From Anastatus disparis (taxonomy: Eukaryota > Arthropoda > Insecta > Hymenoptera > Eupelmidae), in contig JAFFSR010000307.1 of the NCBI GenBank assembly GCA_017163975.1, positions 558,001-622,000 on the forward strand: 64,000 nt of DNA. The letters are read 5' to 3'. Of this stretch, positions 1 through 11,953 are shown in pieces. Every line of letters starts with the position of its first letter. Position 1 is the stretch's first letter. The notes below the pieces were generated by a model. It searched no databases. It worked only from the letters and a program-made list of their open reading frames with translations, and was not told the origin of the DNA. Made by a program: the position numbers and the translations under genes.

Positions 1-3000
1 GAGCGCTCCCCACCACGGCGGCTACCCCCACTCCAGGATCAACCGACTTGATACCAGCTAGCCCGACTCCGGGATCCAGCGGTTCGATAGCAGCTACCCC
101 CACTCCAGGAACCAGCAGCTCGATAGCAGCTTCGATATCTGCTGGTTCTAGATTTCGTGATTTTGCTAGGTAGTGGCCCCAAGGAAGAGAGTCCGTAGTT
201 TCTTCTTGAAGAAATCTCTTATCGTCATGCGCACTGAGAGCGATCTTTATCTCCTTCTCAGTGTACAGTTGATAATTACGAGATCTTATGTTTCTCTGTT
301 CTCGAATCTTAATTTTTTTCGTTTTCAAACAATCGACGTAGTCGTCGAAACAGATGGTCGCTTTAACTACGGAACTCTTCACTCCCTTGGCTTTCTTTAT
401 CGTCTTCTGATTTTCGACTCTGACACTGTACATTTTACTCCTCAGTCCAACGAATTCCAGCATGATGTTTCAATTGCATTCATCCTTCATTAAACCAACA
501 ATTTTCTCGTTGGCCGGAGGAATGTCGAATTGGTTAGGCTGTGGGTAGTCTGAGGTATCAAACTCTTAGATGTCCCGTTTCATTATCTTGTACACATTGA
601 TGTTGGTCATTTCGTACACCAAGCTTTCAGTATCGGTGTACCATAGCTTACAATTGGCTTCATCATTTGCTACGTTGTCTAGCATATAGTCTTAATGGAA
701 GCGGTATACGAGAGTTTTGGACAAATCCAGTACAGATAACTCGATGTAGATAGGTTTCCTGATGCAAATCTCTGTTCGTAAGAGCTGAATCGCCACAAGA
801 TTTTCATCAAAGATGGCACAACTACTGAAGTTATGTCTGGCAATGAACACCTCTGCACCATAGCGTCCTTTCCATTTACTGACGAGCTTGATGTCCACAT
901 GTTTTCGCTCGTTCTCCATGGTTTTTCCATAAACAGCGTTGTTGAAGAGTTCAAAGAGCATCTTCTCAAACTCATTCTCAGCATTTTTTTTCTCGCTATT
1001 CAAGTCGATGAATTTCTTGAGCCATCAACTTTGATCGAATTGAAGAGCTCGATGGATTTTCTTTAGACGTAATCCATGAAGTAATGCCTGCTTCAATGCA
1101 CGATAATGAAGCACGTAACGCTGCTTATCGTGCAAAGTTGTCATCAATTCCGTCTGTTCGGAATCTGGAGGTGTTCTGTGCTCAGCACAAAATGGCATAT
1201 CCTTGTGTTTATCGTGAAGAGATTGAGGATATTCCAAGTTCACTTTCAGTATGTAACCGAATGGATAGTCATCAGGAATATCGAAGAAGTCATATCTATC
1301 CAGGTTATCCACCCATCTGAAGCCACCACATGGTAAGGGTTTAGTCATGGCCCAACCGTACAAGTTATTGATGTCGTAATACATCAAATATTTTTCATCT
1401 TTGTTGGAATTATAATCTTGTCCCATGTACGGATTATTCGCTTTGCCATAGCGATTGCAACACTGACTGATTCCACCTCGTATACCTCGTTCAATAAACA
1501 TAAGCATGTCGATATCAGTCAGAAGTTCTAATTTTACCTGAGTATACTTTAACATCACATCCCACGTGTATCCAGGAGTAGTGTAATAGTGGGCAGAATC
1601 CAAGTCATATGCCACGAGACAATTTTTTCTAAAATTCTCAAAGACTTCAGCTAGAAGCAAAACATCCGTCTTGAGATACAAATCAGAGTACTGTCCGAGT
1701 GTTTGAATATTGAATGTCTGCCAAACTTGTTTTGCACGTTCATAATCTTGATCACTGATGCGGGCCTCGTACAAGCTACTGTAAAAACTCTCTTTTGATG
1801 AAAATTCAATTTCTTCTAGCTTGTCCAAAGACCTAACGTAGTCATACGGAAAGACACCTTTTCTTTTCGAAAGCATGATTTGATCTATAGTTAATCTATC
1901 AGTTTGCTGGAAAACTCAATCTACGATGTCATCTTCCTCTAAGTATGACGATAACTTGTCCAGCGATGAAGCCATAAACCGAAACGAGTCAATAAAGCGC
2001 AAATTAATATCAGTTCCTTTCACAAACTTTGTAAAAGATATATATCTTTCCTTCGTTTGTGGAAGAAGCGACACTCGTCCTGGAAAAAAAGTAGCGATCT
2101 CTTTTATGAAAATATGCGCATCATAACCACTTAGGTTATGAAAGATCACTGGTATCATGCGTGAATCTTGATATTTGATGTTGCATTCATTGTGCGCAGG
2201 TCCTCTGTATTCTCCAGTGAGATGACAGTGATCTCTAACTTTCTTTTCTCCAGAAGTAAAAGATTTCTGACAAATATGACACAAGCGAGCACTATTGAAC
2301 CTGAACTTTTCCATCATTGTTAAATCTCTCATTGGCTTCGGATTCTTATACATATCTTGTAATTTTACAGCTAATACGTGAAGATTTTTCACGAAACACT
2401 TGGCTGGTGTTTCATCTAGTTGTTCGCTTTGCCCGTAGCTTTTGTATTCCGTTAAAGTGTCATCATAGTTACACTTTACGAAATATCCAACACTGTAAGC
2501 CTCATGCAACTGATAGGCACGTTTTTGTTTTTCTATTGGTTGAAGCAAGCATTCAAAATCTGCATAAACCACGAACGGCACAGGGATATTGTTCGTAAAA
2601 TTTTTAAATTGTAATACACTATCTCTTTTATCAGGAAGAGTAACCTTGCATTCATTAAGATTCTCACAATCAATTACATGTGCTGCTAATTTTTCAATTG
2701 TTTTAAAATAATGCAAACATCGATCGTAAATGTATGATTGATGTCCATGTGCACTCAATCGTTTTCCTACCAATCGAGAAAGATTTTTTATCTAAACGTA
2801 GTGGTGCTTGTAGTCAATGTTGTCAAAAGAATCGTTATGCTGTTGTTCTTCTTCTTCTTCGTTTTCATCGACATAGAACTTCTCGACAAGAAGAAGATTC
2901 ACATGCTTATTCTTCTTGCAGGTTGTAACATGTCGAGGTAAAACAACAAACTTATTTCCTGTCTTTTTCAAAAAATAAACATTTACGGAAATATCATTTT

Positions 3001-3898
3001 ATTTTTCAAACTTTCCAACATCTTTTGGATCCTCAGGAAACTCTATTCCTTTAAAATTCAATTCGTCTTTATATTTCTCGTATGACGAAACTCGATGAGC
3101 ATTTTGTTGTGCTGGATGTAAAGCTGACAGAATAGCCCACTTAAAACATTGATCATCTTTATTCTCAACATTTATACAAGCTCTCTTCTTCTTAATGAAA
3201 TCAGGCACTTCAACATAAGAACTACTTCCTCTCATGGGATTCAATTTATTGATGTTAACGACTAAATTTAGTATTGCGCGCAGGGACCAGCCTGATTCCT
3301 GTTCTGCGAATTCTTCCATATCATTCCTAATGGGCTGCTCAACGTTTAATGAGAACCATTCATTAAGATTAGTTGTAGAATATATATCAGCAGTCTTTGT
3401 ATTAAAATACTTTATATCATAAGTCTCTAATTCATCTTTAATAATCACAAACTCAGCTGCTAACGTCGTATTTACTTTTAAAGCGGGGTGTTCTTCAAGA
3501 GACTTATTAAAAACCGTCGAATGTCCAGATGCTTATGATATGGTAATAACACCAGTTTTAATCCGGTTCTCGAACGCGCTGTCAACATCTTCCCAACTGA
3601 CTCTTGGGTGATTGTCAGAAGCAGCGCCAGAAGCAATACCATAACCAACGATTGCACCACGGTCAGCGTTCAATAACTGCAAAACGCTCTTTATCAGAGC
3701 TACAGCAGCTTGTAGTTTCTGCTTATCCCCGACAGCTAAATTCGTTGAATGACTTAACAAATTAGCGTTCTCCAGAGCCGTGTTACCAAAATCAAGCCAT
3801 CTGCGTATATCCTCAGCATCAGCTTGACCAGCCAACGTATGCTGATACGATTCGAACAGTAAACGTGCTGTATATTTGAAGTACTCTGCGGTGGCCAT
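1..3898 (-). pseudogene. Polinton-type DNA polymerase B, decayed, runs off the left edge
   Basis: A family-B DNA polymerase of the protein-primed kind found in Polinton/Maverick elements. Read on the minus strand from the ATG at 3898, nearly the whole protein lies in one frame. Visible in order: an N-terminal helical region; a Cys/His cluster (CHICQKS ... CHLTGEYRG ... HNECN) resembling a recombination endonuclease VII fold at about 2210-2290; exonuclease motifs YADFE (about 2550), FHNLSGYDAH (about 2130) and YLKTDVLLL (about 1660); polymerase motif A YYDINNLYG (about 1370), motif B FNNAVYG (about 950) and motif C YTDTES (about 635). Seven stop codons interrupt the frame, at 3533, 2792, 1916, 1025, 692, 566 and 470 (lowest base of each). 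Around 3480-3540 the family-like reading is in another frame, so a cancelling pair of small indels is likely. Exonuclease and polymerase motifs are otherwise kept. The C-terminus continues past base 1. It belongs to a different subfamily from the polymerase at 16.3-20.6 kb. Confidence 0.93.
22..129. repeat. three tandem 36-bp units at the polymerase C-terminus
   Basis: Three imperfect 36-bp units (22-57, 58-93, 94-129), each starting ctacccccactccagg or a close variant. On the minus strand they are in frame with the polymerase pseudogene and give a 12-residue repeat of the type DPGVGVAAIEPL. A partial fourth unit follows to about 147. The array may continue to the left of the window. Confidence 0.8.
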
Positions 3899-4611
3899 GA
3901 TGCTTAAGAAATTCTTCAAAGACGATGATTCCCAATGAACTGAGTTGCTCTCTCGAGAACGCTATCTTATACACGCGAGGGTTGGGTGTTGCGGTGGGGA
4001 AATGCATGCGCGCGCGAAGAAGGGAGAAACGCGTTGACGTTCTACCCCTACTTTTGACCTAACCTGTTGTGAGCTCGTTTCTGAAATTCATTTCTTTGAT
4101 TCGCTTCAGTCAGCAAGGTTTATCGCAATGATAAAATACATGATGGATTTTTCAAGGCTAGGAATAATTTACCAAACATTCATTGTAGAGGTTATGTGGA
4201 TGATTGATTGTGCTTTATAGGTGAGAGTATTGGTTGGAATTCTCATCATTTATCAACAAAAAAAATTATTATTGTTTCAATAAATTAAACTTTAGATTAA
4301 TAAATATGAATATATATCCTTTCCTTTTTCCTTTGATAACCTATCTTATTAGTTTAGATAAAAATTTTCAAAGCTCTAACAGTTTGAGACTTCAAAAACA
4401 AAGACAGTTTCTTTGTTCAAGATTAATTTTTAATAATTTTGAATTTTTATTAAGACTAAATAATGATTTTAATAAATATATTTAAAAATAGTTAAACGTC
4501 ATAAGATTCAACTTTTTTATGCTTAAATATACTATAAAGTCATTTAAATTAGTCTAATAAATGACTTTTATAAGAAATTGAATCTTTCGCTAGTTCAATA
4601 CATCACTCTGC
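3899..4611. other. non-coding, upstream of the polymerase pseudogene
   Basis: No gene recognised. The first 180 bases are more GC-rich (gcgcgcgaagaag near 4010) and may hold the dead polymerase's former promoter. The rest is AT-rich. The 83-codon open frame at 4234 is low-complexity AT sequence without family resemblance. Confidence 0.5.
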
Positions 4612-5510
4612 ATTGAGAAAATGAAGAAATAATCATCTTAGAGTCTTGGAATAACCTTCTATATTATTTTTTAAACATAACAAAGTTATGTATCAAATTT
4701 CAGATCTCTATCTCTTTTAGTTTTTGAGATATGAAAAATGTATAATAGTGGAAAAAGCCAATAAGTAATGTTCTTGAAAAATGCACATTAATTAATTTAA
4801 TTCTAATTACTTATTGCTTTAATGAGAATATTTGAGCATAAAATAACTTATTGTAATATTACATATCTATTTCATGCTTAAAATCAATCCCATATGATAT
4901 TTTTTACGTTATTCAAGTTAAATATTAGATTTATCATATTTTAAAAAGATTTGAGCATAAATTTTGTACAGCACTATAAATGGATTTATTTTAAGCTATA
5001 ACTTTTTTGAATGAAATTTTAAAGTTTATAAGCTATGTCATAAGCAAGTATTTTATCTTCATCTATAAGTTAAAACAAACTTTGAGTAAAAATTTTAAAG
5101 CTCTATGTTCTCTAGCTTCAGAGATATAAGATACTTGCTATTGCCAATTTGGAACAATAACAGCTATATTTTGAAAAAAATTAGTTTTAGTGCTTGAAAC
5201 ATATTACAATTACTTAATCTTATAAATCATTGATTATAATGGATGAGATACAATAAGTTAAATCTTATTGTTTATAACTATTTTATAATCAATTTTATAA
5301 TATACACATTTATAAAAAACAATAAGAACATCAATTTGAGACTATTATCTATATTTTTATGTTAATTTGAATCGAACAAAATTGCTATTGTTAATTTTTC
5401 ATATCTCAGAAACTAAAAGAGATAAGGATCTGAAATTTTATATATAACTTTGTAATATTCAATAAATATTAGCAAGCACTCTAAGTTATTTATTTCTTCA
5501 CTTACACACT
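4612..5510. mobile_element. fold-back element with ~130-bp diverged inverted ends
   Basis: The stretch at about 4612-4745 (cttagagt ... agatctctatctctttt ... gagatatgaaaaa) recurs in inverted form at about 5385-5505 (tttttcatatctcag ... gagataaggatct ... cactctaag). The enclosed 640 bases are AT-rich and contain no coding frame. This is the layout of a non-autonomous DNA transposon. The ends are diverged, so exact boundaries and target duplication could not be fixed. Confidence 0.55.
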
Positions 5511-6035
5511 CATACACACATTCTCAACAGGTTGCCTTTTTCAAAACTAATTAAACTAATTTTTTATTACAATAAAACTATTCATTTATTATTAAAACAT
5601 TTATAATAAAAAAATTCATACAGATTCTCACTAAAAAAAACTGATATAAAATGTTAACTTATATGAACTTAATATTAATATTATTTGTGCTTGATATTTT
5701 TTATATACCTTATTTTTTTATCTATAAGCGTATACAGATATGTAATTTTTACAATAAATGATTATTAATTACTAGCAATAACTTATGTTAAAATATGTAG
5801 AAATAATATGAAATCTGGAAAAACTGCTATTATACAAGTTTTAAAATTTGTCTAGTACGGTGGCTCGGTGGCGTAGTGTGAGAGAGTGATTATTAAATAG
5901 GAAGAGAGAGACAAGGATGGATGGAAATGGGGTAAAAATGAGGATCAATCTGAGAAAAAAGGACAAAGAGGAAGTGAGGCAGTAAGAAAAGAGTTAGTGA
6001 AAGCGTTAAATCAGAAATCAAAAGAAATAATCAAA
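5511..6035. other. AT-rich non-coding, possible SINE-like head
   Basis: No gene. At about 5856-5875 the string tggctcggtggcgtagtg looks like a tRNA/SINE A-box, but no convincing B-box or cloverleaf follows, so no RNA gene is called. A purine-rich stretch follows at 5880-6030. Confidence 0.35.
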
Positions 6036-7850
6036 GATCTAAGAAAATTATTTTTTAAAAGTTTGTTTTATAAAGACAGCAGCAAATAACTTGTATACAA
6101 ATTTAAGAGCAAATCTATCGAGCAGTTTACGTAAAATGGAAAAAAAATAAAAAATAAAAATTGAAAAAAAAAATTTTTTTAATTTTTTAAAATTGAAACT
6201 ACGCTAAGGAAATTCGTTTTTAAAAGTTATCCTTCTTTTGTCAGTTGCAAATAATTCCCATGCAAATTTCAAAGCAAATTCATCGAGTAATTTACGTAAA
6301 ATACAAAAAAAAATGAAAAATCGAAAATTTTTTAAAAGTTCTTAAAATAGCTCTATAGGAAAAATACACTATGAAAAACAATTTTTAATTGCTTCCCGTC
6401 TACTTGAACAAAATAATATATAGTATGCAAAATTTGAAGCAAATCCATTAAGTAATTTTCGAAATCTAATTGGCTAAATAAATAACATTTTCTTTTCAAA
6501 ATTTCTTTTTCAAAATTTTAAAAATGCTTTAAAATTAAAGCTACACTAAGAAAATCAATTTTTGAAAATTTTCCTTCTTTTGGAAGTCGCAAATAATTTC
6601 CCTGCAAATTTTAGAACAAATCTATCGAGTACTTTACGTAAAATGAAAAAAAATAAGAAAAGAAGAATCGAAATTTTTTTTTAAATCTTTAAAATTTTCT
6701 AAAATTGTAACCACACTAAGAAAATTAGTTTTCGAAAGCTTATTTTCTTCAGACAATAGCGAATTGATTGTATGAAAATTTTAGAGAAAATTTATAGTAT
6801 GGTTTACACAAAATAAAAGATAAATGAAAAGTAAAAATTTTTTTGAAAATTTTTAAAATGCTCTAAAATTAAAACTGCTTTAAGAAAATTAGTTTTCCCC
6901 AATGCGGTGAGCAAAAACCGATTTTCGGTGCCTGTTTTATGTGAGCAAAATACCATATTGCCTCACCAAGTGGGGAATGTGGTATTTTGCTCACTCAAAA
7001 CAGACACCAAAATCGGATTCCGCTTACCTTATTGGGAAAAATAGTATACACCACTCGTGAGGGAATGACCTATTTCGCTCACTTGTGGAGTAATGTATTA
7101 TTCCAAAGCTTGTTTTCTTCAGACAGTAGTGGACAACTTGCATACAAATTTTGGAGCACATCGAATGGTTTTCGTAAAATAGAAAAAAAATAAAAAATAA
7201 AAATTTTTTGAAAAATTTTTAAAATGCTCTAAAATTACGAGTGCGCTAAGAAAATCAGTTTTCAAAAGTTTTTCTTCCTTTGACAGTCAAAAATATGTTC
7301 CATACAAATTTTCAAGCAAATTCTTAGAGAATTCTACGTAAAATACAAAAAAGATGAAAAATCGAAATTTTTTTAAAATGACTAAAATGGTTATAAAATT
7401 AAAACTACACTAAGAAAACCAATTCTCAATAGCTTCCGCACTAGTTGATCAAAAAATTAAATTGTATGAAAAATTTGTAGTAAATTTATCGAGTAGTTTT
7501 TAAGATTTTATTGGCTTCATAAATATAAACATTTTTTTCAAAAATTTTAAAATGCTCTAAAATTAAAACTAATCTAAGAAAATCAGTTTTTAGAAATTTA
7601 TTTTATTTGGGCAATCGCAAATAATTTCCATGCAAATTTAGAAGCAAATTCGTCGTTTAGTAAACGAAAAAAACCAGGAAAATGAAAAATCAAAAGTTTT
7701 TTTTTTTTTTATAAACGACTCTAAAATTAAAACTACGCTAAAAGAACCAATAATCAATAGCTTTCCAGCAAGTTAGACAAAAAAAAATTCCATGAAAAAT
7801 TAGAAGCAAATCCATCGAGTAGTTTTCAAGATACAATTTACTAACTGACA
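6036..7850. repeat. ~165-bp diverged tandem repeat, about ten units
   Basis: The anchor ctaagaaaatcagtttt or a variant recurs at about 6036, 6195, 6365, 6546, 6715, 6880, 7246, 7410, 7573 and 7738, spacing about 159-181 bases except across an inserted hairpin (6880 to 7246). Each unit also carries gcaaat..atcgagtagtttacgtaaaat followed by an A-rich run. Two monomer types are visible: one with cttcttttgacagtcgcaaata after the anchor, one with gcttccc..cta.ttgaacaaa (units near 6365, 7410, 7738). Confidence 0.8.
6894..7039. mobile_element. 146-bp hairpin element inserted in the tandem repeat
   Basis: Almost perfect inverted repeat: tttccccaatgcggtgagc at the left is mirrored by ccgcttaccttattgggaaa at the right, with gtgagcaaaataccat / tggtattttgctcac inside. 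It interrupts one 165-bp unit, explaining the doubled spacing there. About 55 more bases to 7095 repeat part of the motif (gagggaatgacctatttcgctcac). Likely a MITE. Confidence 0.8.
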
Positions 7851-7851
7851 T

Positions 7852-7853
<2 letters not shown>

Positions 7854-7892
<39 letters not shown>

Positions 7893-7897
7893 GCACA

Positions 7898-7943
<46 letters not shown>
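7854..7943. repeat. CA microsatellite
   Basis: About 90 bases of nearly pure (CA)n, broken by gcgcacagac near 7890. The 110-codon minus-strand frame running through it is a repeat artefact. Confidence 0.95.
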
Positions 7944-7947
<4 letters not shown>

Positions 7948-8331
7948 TACATACAGACATTTTCTGAAAACCACTTTTTCCGACTCCCTGAGTCCAAATA
8001 TGTACAAATTAATGAAAAAAAAGAAATATAAATTTTTTATCGATACAATGCTTTCTCTATGAGAAAGCAAAAAAAAAATCCTGGAATGGTGAGTAATGAC
8101 CAGCTCACCGTAAAATAAATATATCCAAAAGAGATTTATAAATTAAAGCCGCAAAAATATATATCTACATACATAAAGACGGAAGATTGTACAACGACAG
8201 ATATTATAGGAAAATCTGATTAATTTGCAAAAGCAGCAAAAAAAAGTGTATTGAGACAGAAAATAATAATTTAGGACAAAGACAAACTATAGCTTATTCA
8301 ATGATGAGAAAAAAGGCAAAAAGACAGATAA

Positions 8332-8568
8332 TGAAGACAGTCAAATTAATAAATTTGAAGAAAATCAATTAACTACAAATAAGGAAAACTTCTTGGATTT
8401 TGAGAACACAATTTCTGATGGAAAAATAAACAGTTTAAACGAAGGTGAAATTAGTGAAGAACACGATTGTGAACTTTTAAAACGACAATTAAGAAAGACT
8501 CAAATAAGGATGCCATATTGTGGTACATTTAAATGCGCGACGCATCAGTTAAATACTTATATGTAAAA
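8332..8568 (+). pseudogene. possible fragment of a hAT-like transposase
   Basis: A short plus-strand stretch reads as an acidic peptide ending ...RMPYCGTFKCATHQLNTYM before a stop. The C..H pattern recalls the CAAHxLNL region of hAT transposases, but similarity is short and the rest of the protein is missing. Surrounding sequence (7944-8927) has only AT-rich remnants. Weak call. Confidence 0.25.
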
Positions 8569-8927
8569 TTACAAAGTTTAATAAATTGCCGTTTATGACA
8601 ATTAGATGGAAAGTGACCAAACCTCTACAAATGATACATTTATACACAACGGTTATCAATATTCAAACTATTCATTCAAAAAGACAGGCATAAAAAGAGA
8701 TGTCAAAGACTGGCAAAATTATAAAGACAGATACATAGTTTGTAGATTTTGATAAAAAAGACACAGAAATATAAAGAACGGAGGGAGAGTAAATAAAATG
8801 AACAGTAGAACGACCAAGAAAAGATTCTAAACAGAGAAATGAAGATTTACGAGAAATAGAAGAACAGAAAATAAAAAGACCAGTTGGATGACCGAGAAAA
8901 ACCTAAATCAATGCACAAAAAGCGATT

Positions 8928-9303
8928 TTTTTCAAACACGATTTTCTCAAATACTATATTTTTTTTTGGAAATTTTTATATGATTCTATACATAAAAAAT
9001 ACTAACTTTTAGGGTAGGGGAGAATATGCAATTTTGCCTTATTTTTTTTAAACAGATTTTTAAACGTTTTTTATTTTCGATTTTAAAGCATTGATATTAT
9101 GGTGCATTGTACTATTTTTCCAACTTTACGTGTTCTAACAACTATTTTTATGCTTTTATTTATTAATATTTAAAAAATATCAACAATAATTTTTAAAATA
9201 AACCCCGGATCGAATATTTTGATCAATTAGAACCAAAGCTATGACGATTTAAAGTTAAAAAAAAAAATGCTGAAACTTTAAATAAATATATTTACTTTGA
9301 ATT
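8928..9303. repeat. left inverted end of the older nested transposon
   Basis: The region from about aaaaagcgatttttttcaaac to gaaactttaaataaatatatttac recurs inverted and diverged at 30795-31187. Shared blocks include tttagggtaggggagaatatg, accccggatcgaatattttgatca and ttccaactttacgtgttcta. The pair flanks the split transposase gene and the Polinton. I infer it is the left terminal inverted repeat of the transposon whose transposase is at 9486-11290 plus 29873-30061. Outside 8928 the similarity stops. Confidence 0.65.
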
Positions 9304-9485
9304 TTTAATTTAAATTTTGAATTTTGAAAAGATGAATTTTTTTAAATATATTATTTGGTCATTTTCAATGAACAAATAATATGCGATACAATTAAGAAAT
9401 GAACACTAATGAATTGAGAACTAATGTGAATAAAAAAATCCGAATTCACATGAAACCTTTCAATTTACTTCTTGCCACTCATGTC

Positions 9486-11290
9486 TCAAAGTTTTGGCAG
9501 TGTAGATTTGGTTTCGTTCATTTTTCCAACAGTTCTCTTTAAATGCCTTTTATCTTTTGAATACCTTTCATTTCTTTTGCATTTCCTAACCATTCCATTT
9601 TTTTTATCTGCCGAAAAACTCATCCTTGCGGATAACAAGAATGTTAATCGACAGAGTATATTTTGACATGTGACAGGCGAAATTATCAGCGTTTCTAATG
9701 AAATCTGCACTCTTCTTGGACAGATTATGCGTGGTAGCATAATGTTTAACTAAACCACCAATACCGTCACAAGCGCCTTTACCATGACCTATTGCATAAA
9801 AAAGCCATTTTCTGTTTACTTTTGAGTTTTGAAGCTCATAGAATTAATATCTATTTTTAAAACGACTGGCAGCTCCATCGGGAATGGTTATGATTTCATC
9901 AAGATCTTGCGCAATATGTTTTTGTTTTAAGTTGTCGATAGTTAAATTTATAGCCATTAGGGCATGAGACAAATCATGTTTAATATCGTCAGAGATGGTG
10001 ACATAACTGACTGTTTTATCATTTCCAAAATAGCATACTGACGTAAATATTGATATTTGGTTTTTACTTTAATGATAGCTTTGAATTTCATTTTGGAGCA
10101 GAACTGTCCAATTTTTTGCAAAATCGAGATGAATAACTAATTGGAAGTTATTATTCTTCGCTAAAAGTTTAACCTTTTTAATTACTATACGTTGAATTTC
10201 TTTGACCAATTTATGAGCACTTACAGTGAGAGCGCGTTCTCTTAAATCTGTTAAGAAATTTTCAATTGTGCTAGTTTTATTCAGTAAATTTGATTTTTTC
10301 CAAACACCATAAATTATTTCTTCATATAAATCTTCTTCTGCCAAATAAATTACTTGTAAATCAATAGAATCTCCAATGGGACATTCTTTACATTCTCTTA
10401 GTACACATTTTATATCATCTTTTGAACAAAAAAGTGGATAACATATTTTTAATTCCAAATCTGCAATGTCTTGTTTATTCTCTTTTTTATAATTATTCAA
10501 AGCATCTAACATAAGTTTAAGATTCTCGCAGTAAACGCAAAGACACAAATCGGTGGGTGGATGTGATATAACCCACTTTGGTCTTAAAGTGTAGAATGTT
10601 GATTTACCAATTTTTGTTTTCATTTCAGGATTTTCGTCTTTAAATAATTGATATATTTTTATACCATTTTCTTCGATAGATACTGTGTCGCTTTTATTCG
10701 CAGTTTGACGAGAACAATTAAAATCATCGTTCAGATAATAATCCTTTACTTTCATTAAAATTTCACTATCCAAAGAATGGCCACAATAGTTCTCAGACTG
10801 CTTGTAAATTTTTTTATCATTAACCAATGATCGTGCTTGATCAATCATATAAATAGTTACATTTGGTAAAACTGATAATAAATAATCTTTGGAAATATCA
10901 CTTGGTATAATACTCAACAATCGCACTTTTTCAAGAAAATTTGAACAATTATCTAATGCAATTTTCATATTCTCGATCCATTTATCATTTGTTTTACATT
11001 CATTATTTTCATTCAATGCGGGCAAATCCGTTATATCGTAGACTTTCATTATTTTACTTGCTATTTGTGAATCAAATGCATCGTATATTTGTTTTCTTTT
11101 TCGGAGAACATAAGATTCTCGCATCTTGATATTGATACTTTGAGGCATTTTAATTGGTGAAATGTTTAATTTCAAATTACTTGAAGTCTCGTTGAGCTGT
11201 TCTACCACAGCCACACTATGAATAAAATCTTTCGAAGATTGTTGACTGCTTGAAGTTGATGAAATAGGCGCATTTTTTACTTCATCTAAT
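9486..11290 (-). pseudogene. DDE transposase-like gene, C-terminal part, split by the Polinton
   Basis: Minus-strand coding remnant, open for about 400 codons from the Polinton edge (11290) to a TAA at 10069, then continuing in the same frame past a second TAA at 9844 to about 9600. Features: a Cys cluster after PPTDLCLCVYCENLKLM and CVLRECKECP, then HLDFAKN..LLQNEIQSYH, ISDDIKHD, IPDGAASRFKNRY and GHGKGACDGIGG. The spaced acidic residues (HxD, PDG, CDG) suggest a DDE catalytic core of an insect transposon family that I cannot name. Two nonsense codons in the catalytic half mean it is dead. The upstream end is not a natural start: the frame runs straight into the Polinton terminus and resumes at 29878. 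Confidence 0.8.
11285..11290. repeat. target-site duplication TCTAAT, left
   Basis: TCTAAT lies immediately before the first base of the left terminal inverted repeat and recurs at 29873-29878. Six-base duplications are the hallmark of Polinton/Maverick integration. Confidence 0.9.
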
Positions 11291-11650
11291 AGTAGTATAT
11301 GGACTGGTATAGCGAGACATATCGATTTTTTTGCACCTGTCTCTCTCCCCCATTGTTTCGCTCCCCCTGTCTCGACCCCTTGTCTCGCTCCCCTTTACAT
11401 GTCTGGCAGGTATAAAGGGGTTGTATAATCGTGAATTGATTTGACCCACATTTTCCTCGCTTACCTGTCTGGGTGTTCTGGTGAATAAGGTGTCCTCTCT
11501 CCTGCACCTGTCTGAGGGTGATACAGCTTCTATGGTGACCTTGAAACCCGAAATGATTTGCACCTTCTGTCTTTTTTCTTCACAGGCGTAAGTATATATG
11601 TATGTGTGTATGTATATATTTTTTAATGTGAGTAAAATTATAAAAATTCT
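11291..11650. repeat. Polinton left terminal inverted repeat
   Basis: About 360 bases, matched inverted at 29541-29872 with roughly 10% differences and a few indels. Contains the C-rich block ctctctcccccattgtttcg, and near the inner end a splice-like string cttttttcttcacag, gc, gtaagtat (11571-11595). The 93-codon minus-strand frame here is the inverted-repeat counterpart of the frame at 29619 and is not considered a gene. AT-rich non-coding sequence follows to 11953. Confidence 0.92.
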
Positions 11651-11953
11651 ATGAATTATATAAATAATTAATAAAAAATATTTAACATTTAATTATAATA
11701 GATTAAATGAATGGATAGAGAAAATTAATAGTAGTTAAAAATAATTAAATTTTAAAATAAGTTCTCAAATATTATAAATATATTTATTAAAATATATATT
11801 ATTAAAAATTAAGGAAATGGGTAAAAAAAATAGAATAGAATAAAAGTAAATACGTTTTAATTTTTATTGATTACCTTAACATACATATGTAGTCGTACTT
11901 TATTTTATTGACAATAAGGCTTTTTTTTCGGTTTTTGATTTAAGTACATTTTA

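Noticed and set aside
173..493. 106-codon plus-strand frame
   Set aside because: Antisense of the polymerase C-terminal region, which is clearly coding-derived on the minus strand.
470..3535. Stop-codon recoding or an alternative genetic code for the left polymerase
   Set aside because: TAA, TAG and TGA all occur at unrelated positions, while the neighbouring Polinton polymerase uses the standard code without internal stops. Decay is simpler.
5856..5890. tRNA gene or SINE head
   Set aside because: An A-box-like string is present but no B-box at the right distance and no cloverleaf.
7738..8070. 110-codon minus-strand frame
   Set aside because: Runs through the CA microsatellite; the protein is Val/Cys repeats.
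11282..11563. Similar frames in both Polinton inverted repeats (also 29619-29918)
   Set aside because: They mirror each other because the repeats are inverted copies; left and right differ by frame-changing indels and there is no domain.
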